Shown here: piece after piece, positions 1 through 9,461 of the stretch
Layout of the letters: the number at the start of each line of letters is the position of its first letter
How positions within the stretch are numbered: the stretch's first letter is position 1
Source of the DNA: an uncultured Pseudomonadota bacterium
GTDB taxonomy: Bacteria > Pseudomonadota > Gammaproteobacteria > Steroidobacterales > Steroidobacteraceae
Reading direction: 5' to 3'
DNA length: 64,000 bases
Assembly (NCBI GenBank): GCA_903838705.1
Contig: CAILZL010000011.1
Coordinates: forward strand, 166,863-230,862
Program-made: the position numbers and the translations under genes
Notes under the pieces: generated by a model
Databases searched by the model: none
Told to the model about the DNA's origin: nothing
What the model saw: only the letters and a program-made list of their open reading frames with translations

Positions 1-46
1 AGGGCAGGAACAGGGTATCCAGAACCGGATCGGTGCTTGTTGACAT
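1..46 (-). CDS. 5' end of a gene running off the window (unidentified)
   Basis: On the minus strand an ATG at 46 opens a frame that stays open to the window edge, giving 15 codons that begin MSTSTDPVLDTLFLP. It lies just downstream of the glycogen phosphorylase gene on the same strand. I see no strong ribosome binding site. The DPxxDTLFLP pattern vaguely recalls the N-termini of some class I methyltransferases, but that is memory only and too short to rely on. It could also be a chance open stretch. Confidence 0.35.
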   Translation of the reverse strand, partial: MSTSTDPVLDTLFLP

Positions 47-69
47 GAGCGTGATTAAATCCGGGTATC

Positions 70-98
70 AGGGCTGGCACAAGTGCGTTGCCAGCCCT
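70..98 (-). terminator. Stem-loop after the glycogen phosphorylase gene
   Basis: AGGGCTGGCA (70-79) and TGCCAGCCCT (89-98) form a perfect 10-bp stem with a 9-nt loop, 9 bases past the glgP stop codon on the minus strand. There is no run of T after the stem, so it may act as an mRNA-stabilising hairpin or a weak terminator and not as a classical intrinsic terminator. Confidence 0.45.
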
Positions 99-107
99 GA
101 GGCAAGA

Positions 108-2585
108 CTACAGTACAGGTTTGATGTTCCAGATGCGTTCAGCGTAATCGCGGATGCTGCGGTCGCTGGAGAACATGCCCATGCTGAGCGTATTGATCAT
201 GGCTTTGCGACTCCATGCATCCTGATCCGAATACAGTGCATCAACTCGCGCCTGTGCTTCCAGATAGGACCTGAAGTCGGCCAGCACGAGAAAATGTTCG
301 CCATCGGTGAGCAGTCGATCTACAACTGATTTGGCGTCGGAAATACAGTTGGGTGTGAATTCACCTGACTCCAGCATATTCAGGATGCGCTTCAGTTCAG
401 GGAAATCCTGTGCCACAGCCATCGGTGAATAGCCTTGCGCCCGGCGCGCAGCCGCTTCGGCAGCAGTCATGCCGAAGATGAAGATGTTTTCATCTCCCAC
501 GGCATCCTTGATCTCGATATTGGCACCATCAAGTGTACCGATGGTTAGTGCGCCATTGAGCGACAGCTTCATGTTGCCGGTACCGGAAGCTTCCATGCCG
601 GCAGTGGAGATCTGCTCTGACAGATCGGCGGCCGGCATGATTTCCTGAGCCAGTGACACATCATAATCAGGCAGGAAACACAGCTTCAGCTTGTTACCGA
701 TACGTGCATCATTGTTGATGGTCTGCGCCACATTGTTGATCAGCTTGATGATCGACTTGGCCATCACATAGCCCGGAGCAGCCTTGCCTGCCAGTATTAC
801 TGTGCGTGGCACAACGGGCAGATCAGGGTTGTCGATGATACGCTGATAACGCGCCAGTACATGCAGCAGCGTCAGCAGTTGCCGCTTGTATTCATGTATG
901 CGCTTGACCTGCACATCAAACATCGAATTGACATCAACTTCGACTCCGATCAGGTTACGGATGGTGTTGGCCAGACGCTGCTTGTTGGCAAGTTTGATAT
1001 TGCGGAAGCGATGCCGGATGCCCGCATCGTCAATAGCCCATTTGAGGCGTTCGAGTTCCTCCAGATCATTTTCCCATGCACTGCCCAGATGTTCAGTGAT
1101 GAGTTGTGACAGGCCGGGATTCGCCTGCTTCAGCCAGCGGCGCACAGTAATGCCGTTGGTGACATTGGTAAAACGGTCCGGCCACAGCGCAGCAAAATCC
1201 CGGAAAATTGTTTCGCGCATCAGCTGCGAATGCAGCTTGGCTACGCCATTGATTTTGTGGCTGCCGACCACTGAAAGGTGCGCCATGCGAACCCGTCGAT
1301 CGCCATTCTCTTCAATGAGGGAAAGGCGGCGGCGCATGTCCAGATCCGTTGGATGCTGCTGGCTTACCTGTTCCAGAAAATCACGATTGATCTGATACAG
1401 AATTTGCAGGTGACGTGGTATCAGCCGTTCAAACAGGGCCACGGACCAGGTTTCCAGCGCCTCAGGCAACAGCGTGTGATTGGTGTATGCACAGGTACGT
1501 TGCGTGATGGACCAGGCTTCTTCCCATGACAGACCGTGAATATCAACCAGCTGATGCATCAGCTCCAGAATACTCAGTGCCGGGTGCGTGTCGTTCAGCT
1601 GGATGGCGATCGCATCGGATAACTCGTGCAGGCTGCGGCCATTGTCCAGATGCTGCTGCAGCAAATCCTGAATAGAGGCGCTGACAAAAAAGTATTGCTG
1701 CTTGAAGCGCAGTTCCTTGCCCTGCGGGGTTGTGTCATCCGGATACAGAATACGCGACAGGTTCTTGGCATCAATCTGGTCAGTGACGGCAGAGGCATAG
1801 TTGCCGGCGTTGAAGTATTCAATCTTGAAAGGAATGATGGCGCGACCCGACCAAAGGCGCAGATGATTGACAGTGGGGCTGTTGTTGCCCGGGATGAGCA
1901 TGTCATAGCCCACTGCCCACACATCCTGAGTATCCACCCAGTGATGACGGATGGTGCCTTGCGCGTCACGATCGGCCTGACAGCGGCCACCAAACCGGAC
2001 TCTGTATCGCACACCGCCACGGCCGCTTTCCCAGAAGTTCTGGTACTTGAGCCAGGAACTTGCAAGTTCACGTTGCGCACCATCCTTGCCAATCTGCTGT
2101 TCAAAAATTCCGTAGTCATAACGGATGCCGTAGCCCGTGGCTGCGTATCCGAGCGTGGCAAGTGAGTCGAGGAAGCAGGCTGCCAGACGTCCCAGACCTC
2201 CGTTGCCAAGCCCCGGATCTTCTTCCTCTTCTGCAATTGCATCCAGATCATGTCCCATATCACGCAGGGCCTCGCGTACCTCCTGAAGTACCATCGGCGG
2301 CATGGTGGATAGCGCATTGATCAGGCTGCGACCCAGCAGGAATTCCACCGACAGGTAGCACACACGCTTGATCTGCGCGGCATTGGCACGACGCCAGGTG
2401 GCCAGCCAGTGGTCAGTCAGCTCTTCGCGTACTGCCAGCACCAATGCATCGTAAATATCACGACGCGTTGCCGAGGCCGGATCATGACCGAGGCGGCGTT
2501 GCAGACGATCAACGATGGCTTCGCGCACATGGCCACTGTAGAGACGCACACCGGTGGCTATGGCGTTAACGGGTAACTCGCTCAT
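108..2585 (-). CDS. glgP: Glycogen/maltodextrin phosphorylase
   Basis: This 825-residue enzyme releases glucose-1-phosphate from alpha-1,4-glucans by phosphorolysis, using pyridoxal phosphate. The length is right for the family. Hallmarks visible are EDPGLGNGGLGRLAACFLDS near residue 125, the sugar-site loop FTNVTNGITVRRWL in the middle, and EASGTGNMKLSLNGALTIGT near the C-terminus, where the Lys binds PLP. No other glycogen gene (glgA, B, C or X) is in the window, so it stands alone here and could work on maltodextrin or on glycogen. The start is the first ATG of the frame; the downstream lipoprotein gene on the same strand ends 25 bp upstream of it. Confidence 0.97.
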   Translation of the reverse strand: MSELPVNAIATGVRLYSGHVREAIVDRLQRRLGHDPASATRRDIYDALVLAVREELTDHWLATWRRANAAQIKRVCYLSVEFLLGRSLINALSTMPPMVLQEVREALRDMGHDLDAIAEEEEDPGLGNGGLGRLAACFLDSLATLGYAATGYGIRYDYGIFEQQIGKDGAQRELASSWLKYQNFWESGRGGVRYRVRFGGRCQADRDAQGTIRHHWVDTQDVWAVGYDMLIPGNNSPTVNHLRLWSGRAIIPFKIEYFNAGNYASAVTDQIDAKNLSRILYPDDTTPQGKELRFKQQYFFVSASIQDLLQQHLDNGRSLHELSDAIAIQLNDTHPALSILELMHQLVDIHGLSWEEAWSITQRTCAYTNHTLLPEALETWSVALFERLIPRHLQILYQINRDFLEQVSQQHPTDLDMRRRLSLIEENGDRRVRMAHLSVVGSHKINGVAKLHSQLMRETIFRDFAALWPDRFTNVTNGITVRRWLKQANPGLSQLITEHLGSAWENDLEELERLKWAIDDAGIRHRFRNIKLANKQRLANTIRNLIGVEVDVNSMFDVQVKRIHEYKRQLLTLLHVLARYQRIIDNPDLPVVPRTVILAGKAAPGYVMAKSIIKLINNVAQTINNDARIGNKLKLCFLPDYDVSLAQEIMPAADLSEQISTAGMEASGTGNMKLSLNGALTIGTLDGANIEIKDAVGDENIFIFGMTAAEAAARRAQGYSPMAVAQDFPELKRILNMLESGEFTPNCISDAKSVVDRLLTDGEHFLVLADFRSYLEAQARVDALYSDQDAWSRKAMINTLSMGMFSSDRSIRDYAERIWNIKPVL

Positions 2586-2609
2586 GTTTTCTTGATTGAC
2601 TCAGGTATG

Positions 2610-3254
2610 TTATTTCGAAGTGACAATGCGCTCGCTGGCGATCTTCCACAGACCGGCTTCCCGGATCAGGTGGAGTTCCTTGCGAACCGTGGTCTTGCCA
2701 AACTGTTGTGTGAAGGTAGCAGTACGTTCATCGTCACCGGTCTGCACTACCTTGAGATTAGCCACGCGCGAGGCGGGCAGAGGTGCAGCCTGAATCTCAC
2801 TACGGCGATGTTCCAGCCAGGCCGCACTGCCTTCCGGTGCATCAATTGTGAAGCCGGTGGCGTACATGCTCATCACGATATCTGTGTTGCGGTCTGCCCA
2901 CGCCTGAGCCCAGTCAGCCACCATTTCTTCAGGTGAGGCGGCGATACGGGCGGCGGCACCAAAGTAATTAGGCGCCATCTGCAGACAGCGTTTTGGATCA
3001 ATCGCTTTGCCGGTATCGGCTGGTATCTTCAGCGCGTTGCGTCTGTCCGGGGTTTCCAGACCCTCGGGAATTTTCAGTGAGCCATTGTCCTGCGCCAGCA
3101 GATATTCTTCATGGGTGTCAGTGCATTGCGCCGGTTTCGGCGTGGAGCTGCACGCGCCGAGGAACAGCAAAATACCCGACAGCGCCACCATTACCGTGTG
3201 GCGAATGTCAGCTCTGGTTCTGATTGGCAAGCAGGTATCTGCGGTCATGTTCAT
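2610..3254 (-). CDS. Lipoprotein with NTF2-like (Cds6-type) C-terminal domain
   Basis: The protein has a hydrophobic segment ending in LFLGAC, a lipobox, followed by a Ser-rich linker, so it is probably a lipoprotein. After the signal comes a stretch similar to BamC-type linkers (LKIPEGLETPDRRNALKIP). The last ~110 residues (MVADWAQAWADRNTDIVMSMY to WKIASERI) resemble the NTF2-like domain found at the C-terminus of some L,D-transpeptidases (Cds6 type). No catalytic domain is present. The start is uncertain: the frame opens at 3323, but ATGs at 3254 and 3191 give more normal signal peptides, and 3254 was chosen because it keeps a basic n-region. It lies directly upstream of glgP on the same strand. 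The function is unknown. Confidence 0.75.
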   Translation of the reverse strand: MNMTADTCLPIRTRADIRHTVMVALSGILLFLGACSSTPKPAQCTDTHEEYLLAQDNGSLKIPEGLETPDRRNALKIPADTGKAIDPKRCLQMAPNYFGAAARIAASPEEMVADWAQAWADRNTDIVMSMYATGFTIDAPEGSAAWLEHRRSEIQAAPLPASRVANLKVVQTGDDERTATFTQQFGKTTVRKELHLIREAGLWKIASERIVTSK

Positions 3255-3536
3255 GGGGTGGTCATTCAAAGCGTGTGGCATGGTAATTACAGAAAGCGCT
3301 GAGATCGCGGCACTGGTTCGCAATGCCTGAAAATGGTGAATCCGTTAAGCTACCCATGGTAGCTGTTTCTGTCCAGAACCGGGTGGGCGAACATGATATA
3401 GCCACCAGTGGCTGGCTGAAGTGTCAGGAGTATGGCATTGCTTGAAAAACGCTGGATCCATTCTCGATGCCAGTCCAATGTAAATTGGTATTCGACCTCT
3501 CTGGCTGTAAGCCTTCCTTACATGCGTTGAACAAGA

Positions 3537-4733
3537 ATGCAGCAATATTTCACTTTATTTGAGACGGCCATCGGTACCTGTGGTCTGGTCTGGCAGAGTA
3601 AATGCGTCATCGGCATGCAATTGCCTGAGGCAAATGAGGTTGCTGCTCGCAAGCGTTTGATTGCCCGGTTTCCACTGGCCAAAGAGCACGCGCCAACCCC
3701 ATTCGTGCGATCTGTCATCCGCAAGGTGGTTGCGTTAATGAAGGGCAGGAAAGTGGATCTGTGTGAAGTGCCACTGGACATGACGCAGGTTCCGCCGTTT
3801 CATCAGAAGGTGTATGCCATCGTAAGAAAGATACCGGCAGGCAGTACGCTGTCTTATGGAGAAGTCGCCGCACAGGTGGGATCGCCGGGTGCATCCCGTG
3901 CCGTGGGTCAGGCAATGGGGCGCAATCCCTTTCCCATCATCATGCCCTGTCATCGGGTGCTGGCAGCCAATGGCAAGCTGGGCGGTTTCACTGCCAGCGG
4001 CGGAACAGACACCAAACAACGCATGTTGATGATTGAAGGCGTCAACGATTTATTGACTCGATCCAATCAAAAGAAATTATCCGTCAAAACTGGCTCCTTC
4101 CCGTACAGTGTACGCAAGGCCGTAACGCATTTGCGAACAGCCGATGCAGTGCTCGCCCGTTTGATCAGGCAAGTCGGTCCTTTCCGGATGACAATCAATC
4201 AGACTCAGGATGTGTTTCTGGCGCTGGCTGAATCCATTGTCTACCAGCAACTGCATGGCAAGGCGGCGGCCACCATCTTCAAGCGGGTGTGCGACCTGTT
4301 TCCACGCTCTGGCGGACATTTTACAGCCAGGGATATTTGTCGGTGTTCAGATGAGAGACTGCGCGGTGCAGGGTTATCACTGAACAAGATGCTGGCCTTG
4401 CGTGATCTGGCAGCAAAAACGCTGGATGGCACGCTGCCTGCCATGAGCGAATTGGCGCTGCTTGATGATGAGGCCATCATCGAACGACTGACTGCCGTGC
4501 GCGGCATCGGTCGCTGGACTGTGGAAATGTTACTGATGTTTCGTCTTGCACGCCCCGATGTTTTACCAGTGGATGACTATGGTGTGCGCAAGGGGTTCAT
4601 GCTTGCCTACAACAAACCCGCAATGCCTTCACCCAGGGAATTGAAGAGCTATGGCCAGAGGTGGGTGCCGTATCGAAGTGTCGCCAGCTGGTATTTGTGG
4701 CGTGCGGCAGATCAGGCCAAGTCAGGAAAGTGA
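3537..4733 (+). CDS. Fused O6-alkylguanine-DNA methyltransferase / AlkA-type 3-methyladenine glycosylase
   Basis: This is a two-domain DNA alkylation repair protein of 398 residues. Residues ~1-172 are an MGMT/Ogt domain: PCHRVLAANGKLGGF contains the acceptor Cys138, and helix SYGEVAAQVGSPGASRAVGQAMGRNP precedes it. Residues ~190-398 are an HhH-GPD glycosylase of the AlkA class: the hairpin RLTAVRGIGRWTVEMLL (~318-333) is followed by VLPVDDYGVRKG with the catalytic Asp at 346 or 347. A short polar linker (~173-188) joins them. The AdaA zinc domain and AraC-type helix-turn-helix of Ada are absent, so this is not an Ada protein. A single frame covers both domains with no internal stop. The fusion would couple direct reversal of O6-methylguanine with base excision of 3-methyladenine. 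Confidence 0.93.
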   Translation: MQQYFTLFETAIGTCGLVWQSKCVIGMQLPEANEVAARKRLIARFPLAKEHAPTPFVRSVIRKVVALMKGRKVDLCEVPLDMTQVPPFHQKVYAIVRKIPAGSTLSYGEVAAQVGSPGASRAVGQAMGRNPFPIIMPCHRVLAANGKLGGFTASGGTDTKQRMLMIEGVNDLLTRSNQKKLSVKTGSFPYSVRKAVTHLRTADAVLARLIRQVGPFRMTINQTQDVFLALAESIVYQQLHGKAAATIFKRVCDLFPRSGGHFTARDICRCSDERLRGAGLSLNKMLALRDLAAKTLDGTLPAMSELALLDDEAIIERLTAVRGIGRWTVEMLLMFRLARPDVLPVDDYGVRKGFMLAYNKPAMPSPRELKSYGQRWVPYRSVASWYLWRAADQAKSGK

Positions 4734-4742
4734 AAGCCTGAT

Positions 4743-5096
4743 TCAGATTGCCAGCAATACCAGAGCAATGAAGGCTGGCATCGTCTGTATCCAGAATATT
4801 CTGGGGTTCACGGTCATTGCACCGAAGACGCCCGCGACAATTACGCAGCCGAGAAAAAACATGCTGATGTGATTTCCGCTGCTGCCCATGCTCATTCCCC
4901 ACAGCAAACCTGCTGCAAGAAAGCCGTTGTACAGACCCTGATTGGCAGCCAGAGATCGTGAAGCGGCAGCAAACTCAGGAGTGAGCCGGAATATTCTGTG
5001 TCCTGTCGGCTTGTTCCACAAAAACATCTCCAGTATCAGAAACCAGAAATGCAGCAGCGCTACCATCATGATCACAATTTGAGCAGCAGGGTTCAT
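4743..5096 (-). CDS. DUF1304 family small membrane protein
   Basis: This 117-residue protein has four predicted hydrophobic helices and matches the DUF1304 family by its opening (VALLHFWFLILEMFLW), the AANQGLYNGFLAAGLLWG motif in the middle and a hydrophobic tail. Family members are inner-membrane proteins of unknown function. It is convergent with the upstream repair fusion, with 9 bp between stop codons, and its start faces the short-chain fatty acid transporter gene across 190 bp. Confidence 0.88.
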   Translation of the reverse strand: MNPAAQIVIMMVALLHFWFLILEMFLWNKPTGHRIFRLTPEFAAASRSLAANQGLYNGFLAAGLLWGMSMGSSGNHISMFFLGCVIVAGVFGAMTVNPRIFWIQTMPAFIALVLLAI

Positions 5097-5286
5097 GATG
5101 TGATTTTTATGTTCAGCTGGATATTGAGCCGACCATTCCCATCTGATTCAAGTCGGGAAAGCTGTGGCGAAGTCTACTGCAAAACAGAATGGCGGGGCAG
5201 GTTGCCGGCTTGTCAGGGATCAAGGCAGCTTCTAACATCTGCTCTTCAATTAATTACAGCAAAATTTTCCGGTCAGGCAGGGGTTC

Positions 5287-6711
5287 ATGGCTACAGATAA
5301 TAACGACACGACACTACTGACACGTATTGCCCAGCGCAGTTGTGCATGGTCTGAACGCTGGTTTCCGGACGCCTTTGCATTTGCCATTCTCGCCGTGGGC
5401 ATCATTGCGATTGCAGCCATCCTGAATGGTGCTGCACCGGTGGAGGTTGCCAAGGCATTCGGTGATGGTTTCTGGAACCTGAGTCCGTTCGCCATGCAGA
5501 TGTGCTTCATCATTATCGGTGGCTATGTAGCTGCTGACTCTCCACCCGTAGCGCGGCTGATTTTTGCATTGGCAAGGGTGCCGGATACCGGGCGGCGCGC
5601 TATCTTGCTGATTGCCATTTTCAGCATGATGCTGTCGCTGCTGCATTGGGGCTTGAGTCTGGTGTTGTCCAGCTTGCTGGTTCGGGCACTGGCGCAGCGC
5701 ACCGATCTGCGTATGGATTATCACGCAGCGGGTGCCACCGCGTATCTGGGTGTGGGTTCGGTATGGGCCATGGGATTGTCCTCTTCTGCGGCCCAGCTAC
5801 AAGCGAATCCAGCCAGCATGCCGGCGAACATGCTGGCCATCACCGGTGTCATTCCATTTGAAGAAACAATCTTTCTGTGGCAATCGATTGTGCTGACACT
5901 CATTCTCACGGTGGTGAGTGCTCTGATTGCGTGGTACTCCGCACCGGTTGACGCGCAGGCACGCACTGCAGCACAGCTGGGTATCGAACTTGATATATCT
6001 CAACATGAGTTACCACCCCGCACTCGACCGGGCGAATGGCTGGAATATAGCCCATTACTCAATCTTGGCATTGTGGCCATTGGCGTCATCTGGCTGTTCA
6101 GTGAGTTCGCTGCCAAGGGTGCGAGCAGTGCTATTTCCAGTTTCAATACCTACAATTTCCTGTTCCTGATGCTGGGCCTGCTGCTGCAATGGCGCCCGCG
6201 AAATTTTCTGGAGGCGGTGGCGCGCAGTGTACCCAGCGTGGCGGGTGTGCTGATTCAGTTTCCTTTTTATGCCGGCGTGGCAGCGATTCTCAGCAAGGCA
6301 ACCAATGCAGAGGGAACTTCACTGGCGATGGGCCTGAGTCACTTCTTCACACAGATCAGTACACACGACACGTTTGCGTGGATTACCGGCAGTTATTCTG
6401 CGGTGCTGGGGCTGTTCTTTCCCTCAGCCGGAGGCAAATGGATAATTGAAGCTCCGTATGTGATGCAGACAGCCAATAACCTTCACTACCACCTTGGCTG
6501 GACGGTGCAAATCTACAATGCTTCAGAAGCACTGCCAAACCTGATCAATCCGATCTGGATGTTGCCCGTACTTGGAATTCTGAAACTCAACGCGCGCGAC
6601 CTGATCGGTTACACCTTCGTGCAGTTCATTGTTCATGTGCCGCTGGTGCTGTTCCTGTTGTGGCTGCTCGGCAATACATTGACGTATCACCCGCCCACCA
6701 TGCCGGGTTGA
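5287..6711 (+). CDS. AtoE-type short-chain fatty acid transporter
   Basis: This is a 474-residue polytopic membrane protein of the AtoE/short-chain fatty acid transporter family (Pfam SCFA_trans by recollection). Visible family features are the start RIAQRSCAWSERWFPDAFAFAI, many hydrophobic helices, and the conserved LFFPSAGGKWIIEAPYV loop near residue 380 followed by the NLINPIWMLPVLG segment. AtoE in E. coli takes up acetoacetate and short-chain acids. No ato catabolic genes are adjacent, so the substrate is not settled by context. The start ATG is the first in frame; the following gene is convergent, 17 bp away. Confidence 0.9.
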   Translation: MATDNNDTTLLTRIAQRSCAWSERWFPDAFAFAILAVGIIAIAAILNGAAPVEVAKAFGDGFWNLSPFAMQMCFIIIGGYVAADSPPVARLIFALARVPDTGRRAILLIAIFSMMLSLLHWGLSLVLSSLLVRALAQRTDLRMDYHAAGATAYLGVGSVWAMGLSSSAAQLQANPASMPANMLAITGVIPFEETIFLWQSIVLTLILTVVSALIAWYSAPVDAQARTAAQLGIELDISQHELPPRTRPGEWLEYSPLLNLGIVAIGVIWLFSEFAAKGASSAISSFNTYNFLFLMLGLLLQWRPRNFLEAVARSVPSVAGVLIQFPFYAGVAAILSKATNAEGTSLAMGLSHFFTQISTHDTFAWITGSYSAVLGLFFPSAGGKWIIEAPYVMQTANNLHYHLGWTVQIYNASEALPNLINPIWMLPVLGILKLNARDLIGYTFVQFIVHVPLVLFLLWLLGNTLTYHPPTMPG

Positions 6712-6728
6712 TTCACGGGCATGGACAA

Positions 6729-8027
6729 CTAACCGTCTGTGCTTTTGTCCTTGTTGTATGCACGGCCGAGTACCACGCCCATCAATGCCCAGATACCTGC
6801 GACCACGGCACCTACAAAAGCAACCGGACCCATACCAAGATGGAGCCCTTCGGTCAGGGCCGCAAATGACCACCCGTTGAGTACATCACCTCCCCGGTAT
6901 ACGACGGTGTCGATCACGGGTTTGGTCTTGAAGCGTGCTTCGCGATCCACAAGCGTGAACAGCATTTCACGACCGGGTCGGGTGATGGCGTAGTTCCCCG
7001 CCTTGAGTACGACTTGCAGACCAACTACCAGCCAGACGCTGGCGAGAATACCGACAGTGACAAAGCCACCCGTCATCAGTGCAGGAATCAGGGCAAGGGT
7101 CACGCTCAGGCCATAGCGCGAAGCGATGCGGCCTGTAGCAAACATCGCGGTGATAATGGTGAGCGCGTTAATGGCCAGAGTGATGCCGGCCTGAATCTGG
7201 GTACGGGTTGCACTATCGTAAGTGGCAAGCAGGTTTTTCAATTCGAAGTAAGTGAATGAACCGAGGGATGTATAGAAGAAGAGGAATACGCTGATCCCGA
7301 TCAGAAACGGACTCTTGAGCAGGAGCGTGAATCCGGCAAATGGGTTGCCACCGATGGTCTGCTTCTGAACGACGGAATCACTCGTGTCGGCATTTTGGAG
7401 TTCAGTGCTCTTCAGTCGCTCCAGAAGCGCGATCAGCAGAATCACCGGGATCAGCATCAGTGCGGCAATCACCATCAACATGTCATTGCTGACAAATGCG
7501 GCCAGTACGGTTGGAATCAGTGGGCCTACCAGACCGCCGACGCTGGCGCCGGTGGCGATGAAGCCGAATAATCGCTTGGCCTGTTCTTTATTGAACAAAT
7601 CTGCCATGAAGCTCCAGAACACCGAGATGTGGAACAGTGCGAACAGGCTGACCCAGATGTAGTAGGCCTTGTTGATTACGACCGGATCCGAAAAAGCCTG
7701 ATGACCGAAGGCGAACACCACAAAGCTTAATGCGAAGAAGCCATACACACTTGGCACAACGACTTTCAGACGCGCTATGGACAGAGCCGCGCTGTAAATG
7801 AAATTCACGCCCAGAGTGAGAAAAAAATTGATGGTCCACAACCAGCTGACTTCCGAATCACTCCAGTCGCTGGCCATTGAATCGCGGATAGGCTTGAGGA
7901 TGTTGTAGGAGGTCATCAGCAGGAACACGAAGATGAAAGAGGCAAACGTCGCTTTCATTTCGCAGGGTTCGATTCTGGACAGCGTCTGCATCAGACTGGC
8001 AAACGGGCTGCGCTTTTCATTAGTCAT
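6729..8027 (-). CDS. ADP/ATP-translocase-like major facilitator carrier (paralogue A)
   Basis: About 432 residues with ~12 hydrophobic helices. The sequence FVFLLMTSYNILKPIRDSMASD near the N-terminus and the later NYAITRPGREMLFTLVDREARFKTKPVIDTVVYRGGD match a family distantly related to the nucleotide carriers of intracellular bacteria (COG3202-like). In free-living bacteria these carriers have no firmly known substrate. The frame opens at 8114, but the Met at 8027 (MTNEKRSPFASL) is the better start because the preceding residues are polar and unrelated to the family. It sits directly downstream of a clear paralogue on the same strand, 117 bp away. Confidence 0.85.
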   Translation of the reverse strand: MTNEKRSPFASLMQTLSRIEPCEMKATFASFIFVFLLMTSYNILKPIRDSMASDWSDSEVSWLWTINFFLTLGVNFIYSAALSIARLKVVVPSVYGFFALSFVVFAFGHQAFSDPVVINKAYYIWVSLFALFHISVFWSFMADLFNKEQAKRLFGFIATGASVGGLVGPLIPTVLAAFVSNDMLMVIAALMLIPVILLIALLERLKSTELQNADTSDSVVQKQTIGGNPFAGFTLLLKSPFLIGISVFLFFYTSLGSFTYFELKNLLATYDSATRTQIQAGITLAINALTIITAMFATGRIASRYGLSVTLALIPALMTGGFVTVGILASVWLVVGLQVVLKAGNYAITRPGREMLFTLVDREARFKTKPVIDTVVYRGGDVLNGWSFAALTEGLHLGMGPVAFVGAVVAGIWALMGVVLGRAYNKDKSTDG

Positions 8028-8144
8028 GGTCGCTGAATTCCGGGATGCGATAGAGTGATTGTTGTAATGGCAGTGTACCGGCAATGTGACTGCACGGGCA
8101 GCAGCGCACAACAAGTCTTGACAGTTTACACGCCGGTGCAGGTA

Positions 8145-9461
8145 TCAGAGTGGATTGTTACCTGATTCACGGGCGCGCAATGTTTCGTATCGTCTGCCTA
8201 ATGCAAGCGCAACTGTGCCCCACACGCCTGAAGCCAGCAGTCCGAGACTGATTGAACCGGCCATGCCGAATCCGGCTGCTTTGAGTCCGGTCTGCATCCA
8301 CGCCGCAGTAACATCGCCAAATCGGTATACCACCGTATCAATGACATTCTTTGCCTTGTACCGGTTTTCCTGTGACACCACAGTAAAGCAGATTTCGCGA
8401 CTTGGACGAGCAATGGCATATTGCGAAACACGACGCACCACCTGTACTGCCTGAATCATCAACAATGATGGAGACAATGCGACACCCAGAAAGGCAATGA
8501 CCATCAGTACAGGATTGAGCAGCAAACCCCAGGTGACACCGCAGCGTTGTACAAACCGGCTCAGGCCGAATGTAAGTATCAATGCCGAGCAGATGTTCAC
8601 CACCAGATCAATGTCAGCAATGGCCTGAGTGCGTCCGGCAAGGTCGGTGAATGCTTTGGCGATCAGATCAGTTTGCAGGAAGTAGGCTATGGTGGCGATC
8701 CAGGTCATGAGCAGCATGAAGGCGGCCTGATTCATCATGAAGGCGGACTTTAGTACAGTGCTGAAGCCATCAAAGGGGTCGCCGCCCAGACCATGATCCA
8801 GCGTAGATTGCTGTACAGGATCCCCTTCCCTGCGCAGCCATGCTTTCTCACGCATCAGCAGATGAATCAACAGGATTACAACCAGTAATCCTCCCGCTGC
8901 GATGAGTAACAGGCCGCTCAGTCCGACTGCACTGACAAGCAGTCTTGTGATGACTGGCCCGGCAATGGCGCCGATGCTGCCACCTGCGGCGATGACGGCA
9001 AAAAGACGGGTTGCCTGTTGCGAAGAAAAGATGTCTACCATCAAGCTCCAGAACACCGAAATCATGAACAGATTGGTGACGCTGAACCAGACATAGTAAC
9101 TGCCCGCTACCCAGCGGCTTTGTGGTGCGGTGCTGAACAGGAAGTAGAACCCCACTACATTAAAGAACCAGAACCAGAATACGCCGGGCAGAAAACGTGT
9201 CAGCTTTACGCGTGAGGCAAGGCCCGAAAAGATCGGGGCACATACCAGCGTGGCAGCGAAGGTAAGGGTAAACAGATTCTGCAATTGTCCTGCCCCAAAC
9301 AGCGTGGCCATGGTGTCGCGGAGTGGCCGGAGAATGTAGTAACAGCCCAGCAGCACAAAATTACACAGGAAGGCCAGTGCCACCGCCTTGAGTTCATGTT
9401 TTTCAATCTGTGCCACGCCATGGGCCAATCTGGCGAAGCGTGAAGTGTCTGCGTCAGTCAT
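8145..9461 (-). CDS. ADP/ATP-translocase-like major facilitator carrier (paralogue B)
   Basis: About 438 residues and a paralogue of the next gene downstream. Shared blocks are ILRPLRDTMA, YYVWFSVTNLFMISVFWSLMVDIF and YAIARPSREICFTVVSQENRYKAKNVIDTVVYRFGD. It has about 12 membrane helices. The start is set at 9461 (MTDADTSRFARLAHGV), which lines up with the short polar lead of paralogue A; the frame itself opens 38 codons earlier. The pair is probably a tandem duplication and may be co-transcribed. The substrate is unknown; nucleotide exchange should not be assumed from the family name. Confidence 0.85.
   Translation of the reverse strand: MTDADTSRFARLAHGVAQIEKHELKAVALAFLCNFVLLGCYYILRPLRDTMATLFGAGQLQNLFTLTFAATLVCAPIFSGLASRVKLTRFLPGVFWFWFFNVVGFYFLFSTAPQSRWVAGSYYVWFSVTNLFMISVFWSLMVDIFSSQQATRLFAVIAAGGSIGAIAGPVITRLLVSAVGLSGLLLIAAGGLLVVILLIHLLMREKAWLRREGDPVQQSTLDHGLGGDPFDGFSTVLKSAFMMNQAAFMLLMTWIATIAYFLQTDLIAKAFTDLAGRTQAIADIDLVVNICSALILTFGLSRFVQRCGVTWGLLLNPVLMVIAFLGVALSPSLLMIQAVQVVRRVSQYAIARPSREICFTVVSQENRYKAKNVIDTVVYRFGDVTAAWMQTGLKAAGFGMAGSISLGLLASGVWGTVALALGRRYETLRARESGNNPL

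Noticed and set aside
1595..2317. 240-codon frame within glgP on the same strand
   Set aside because: It is a shifted frame of the phosphorylase and rich in Arg, Ser and Cys, as expected for a shadow.
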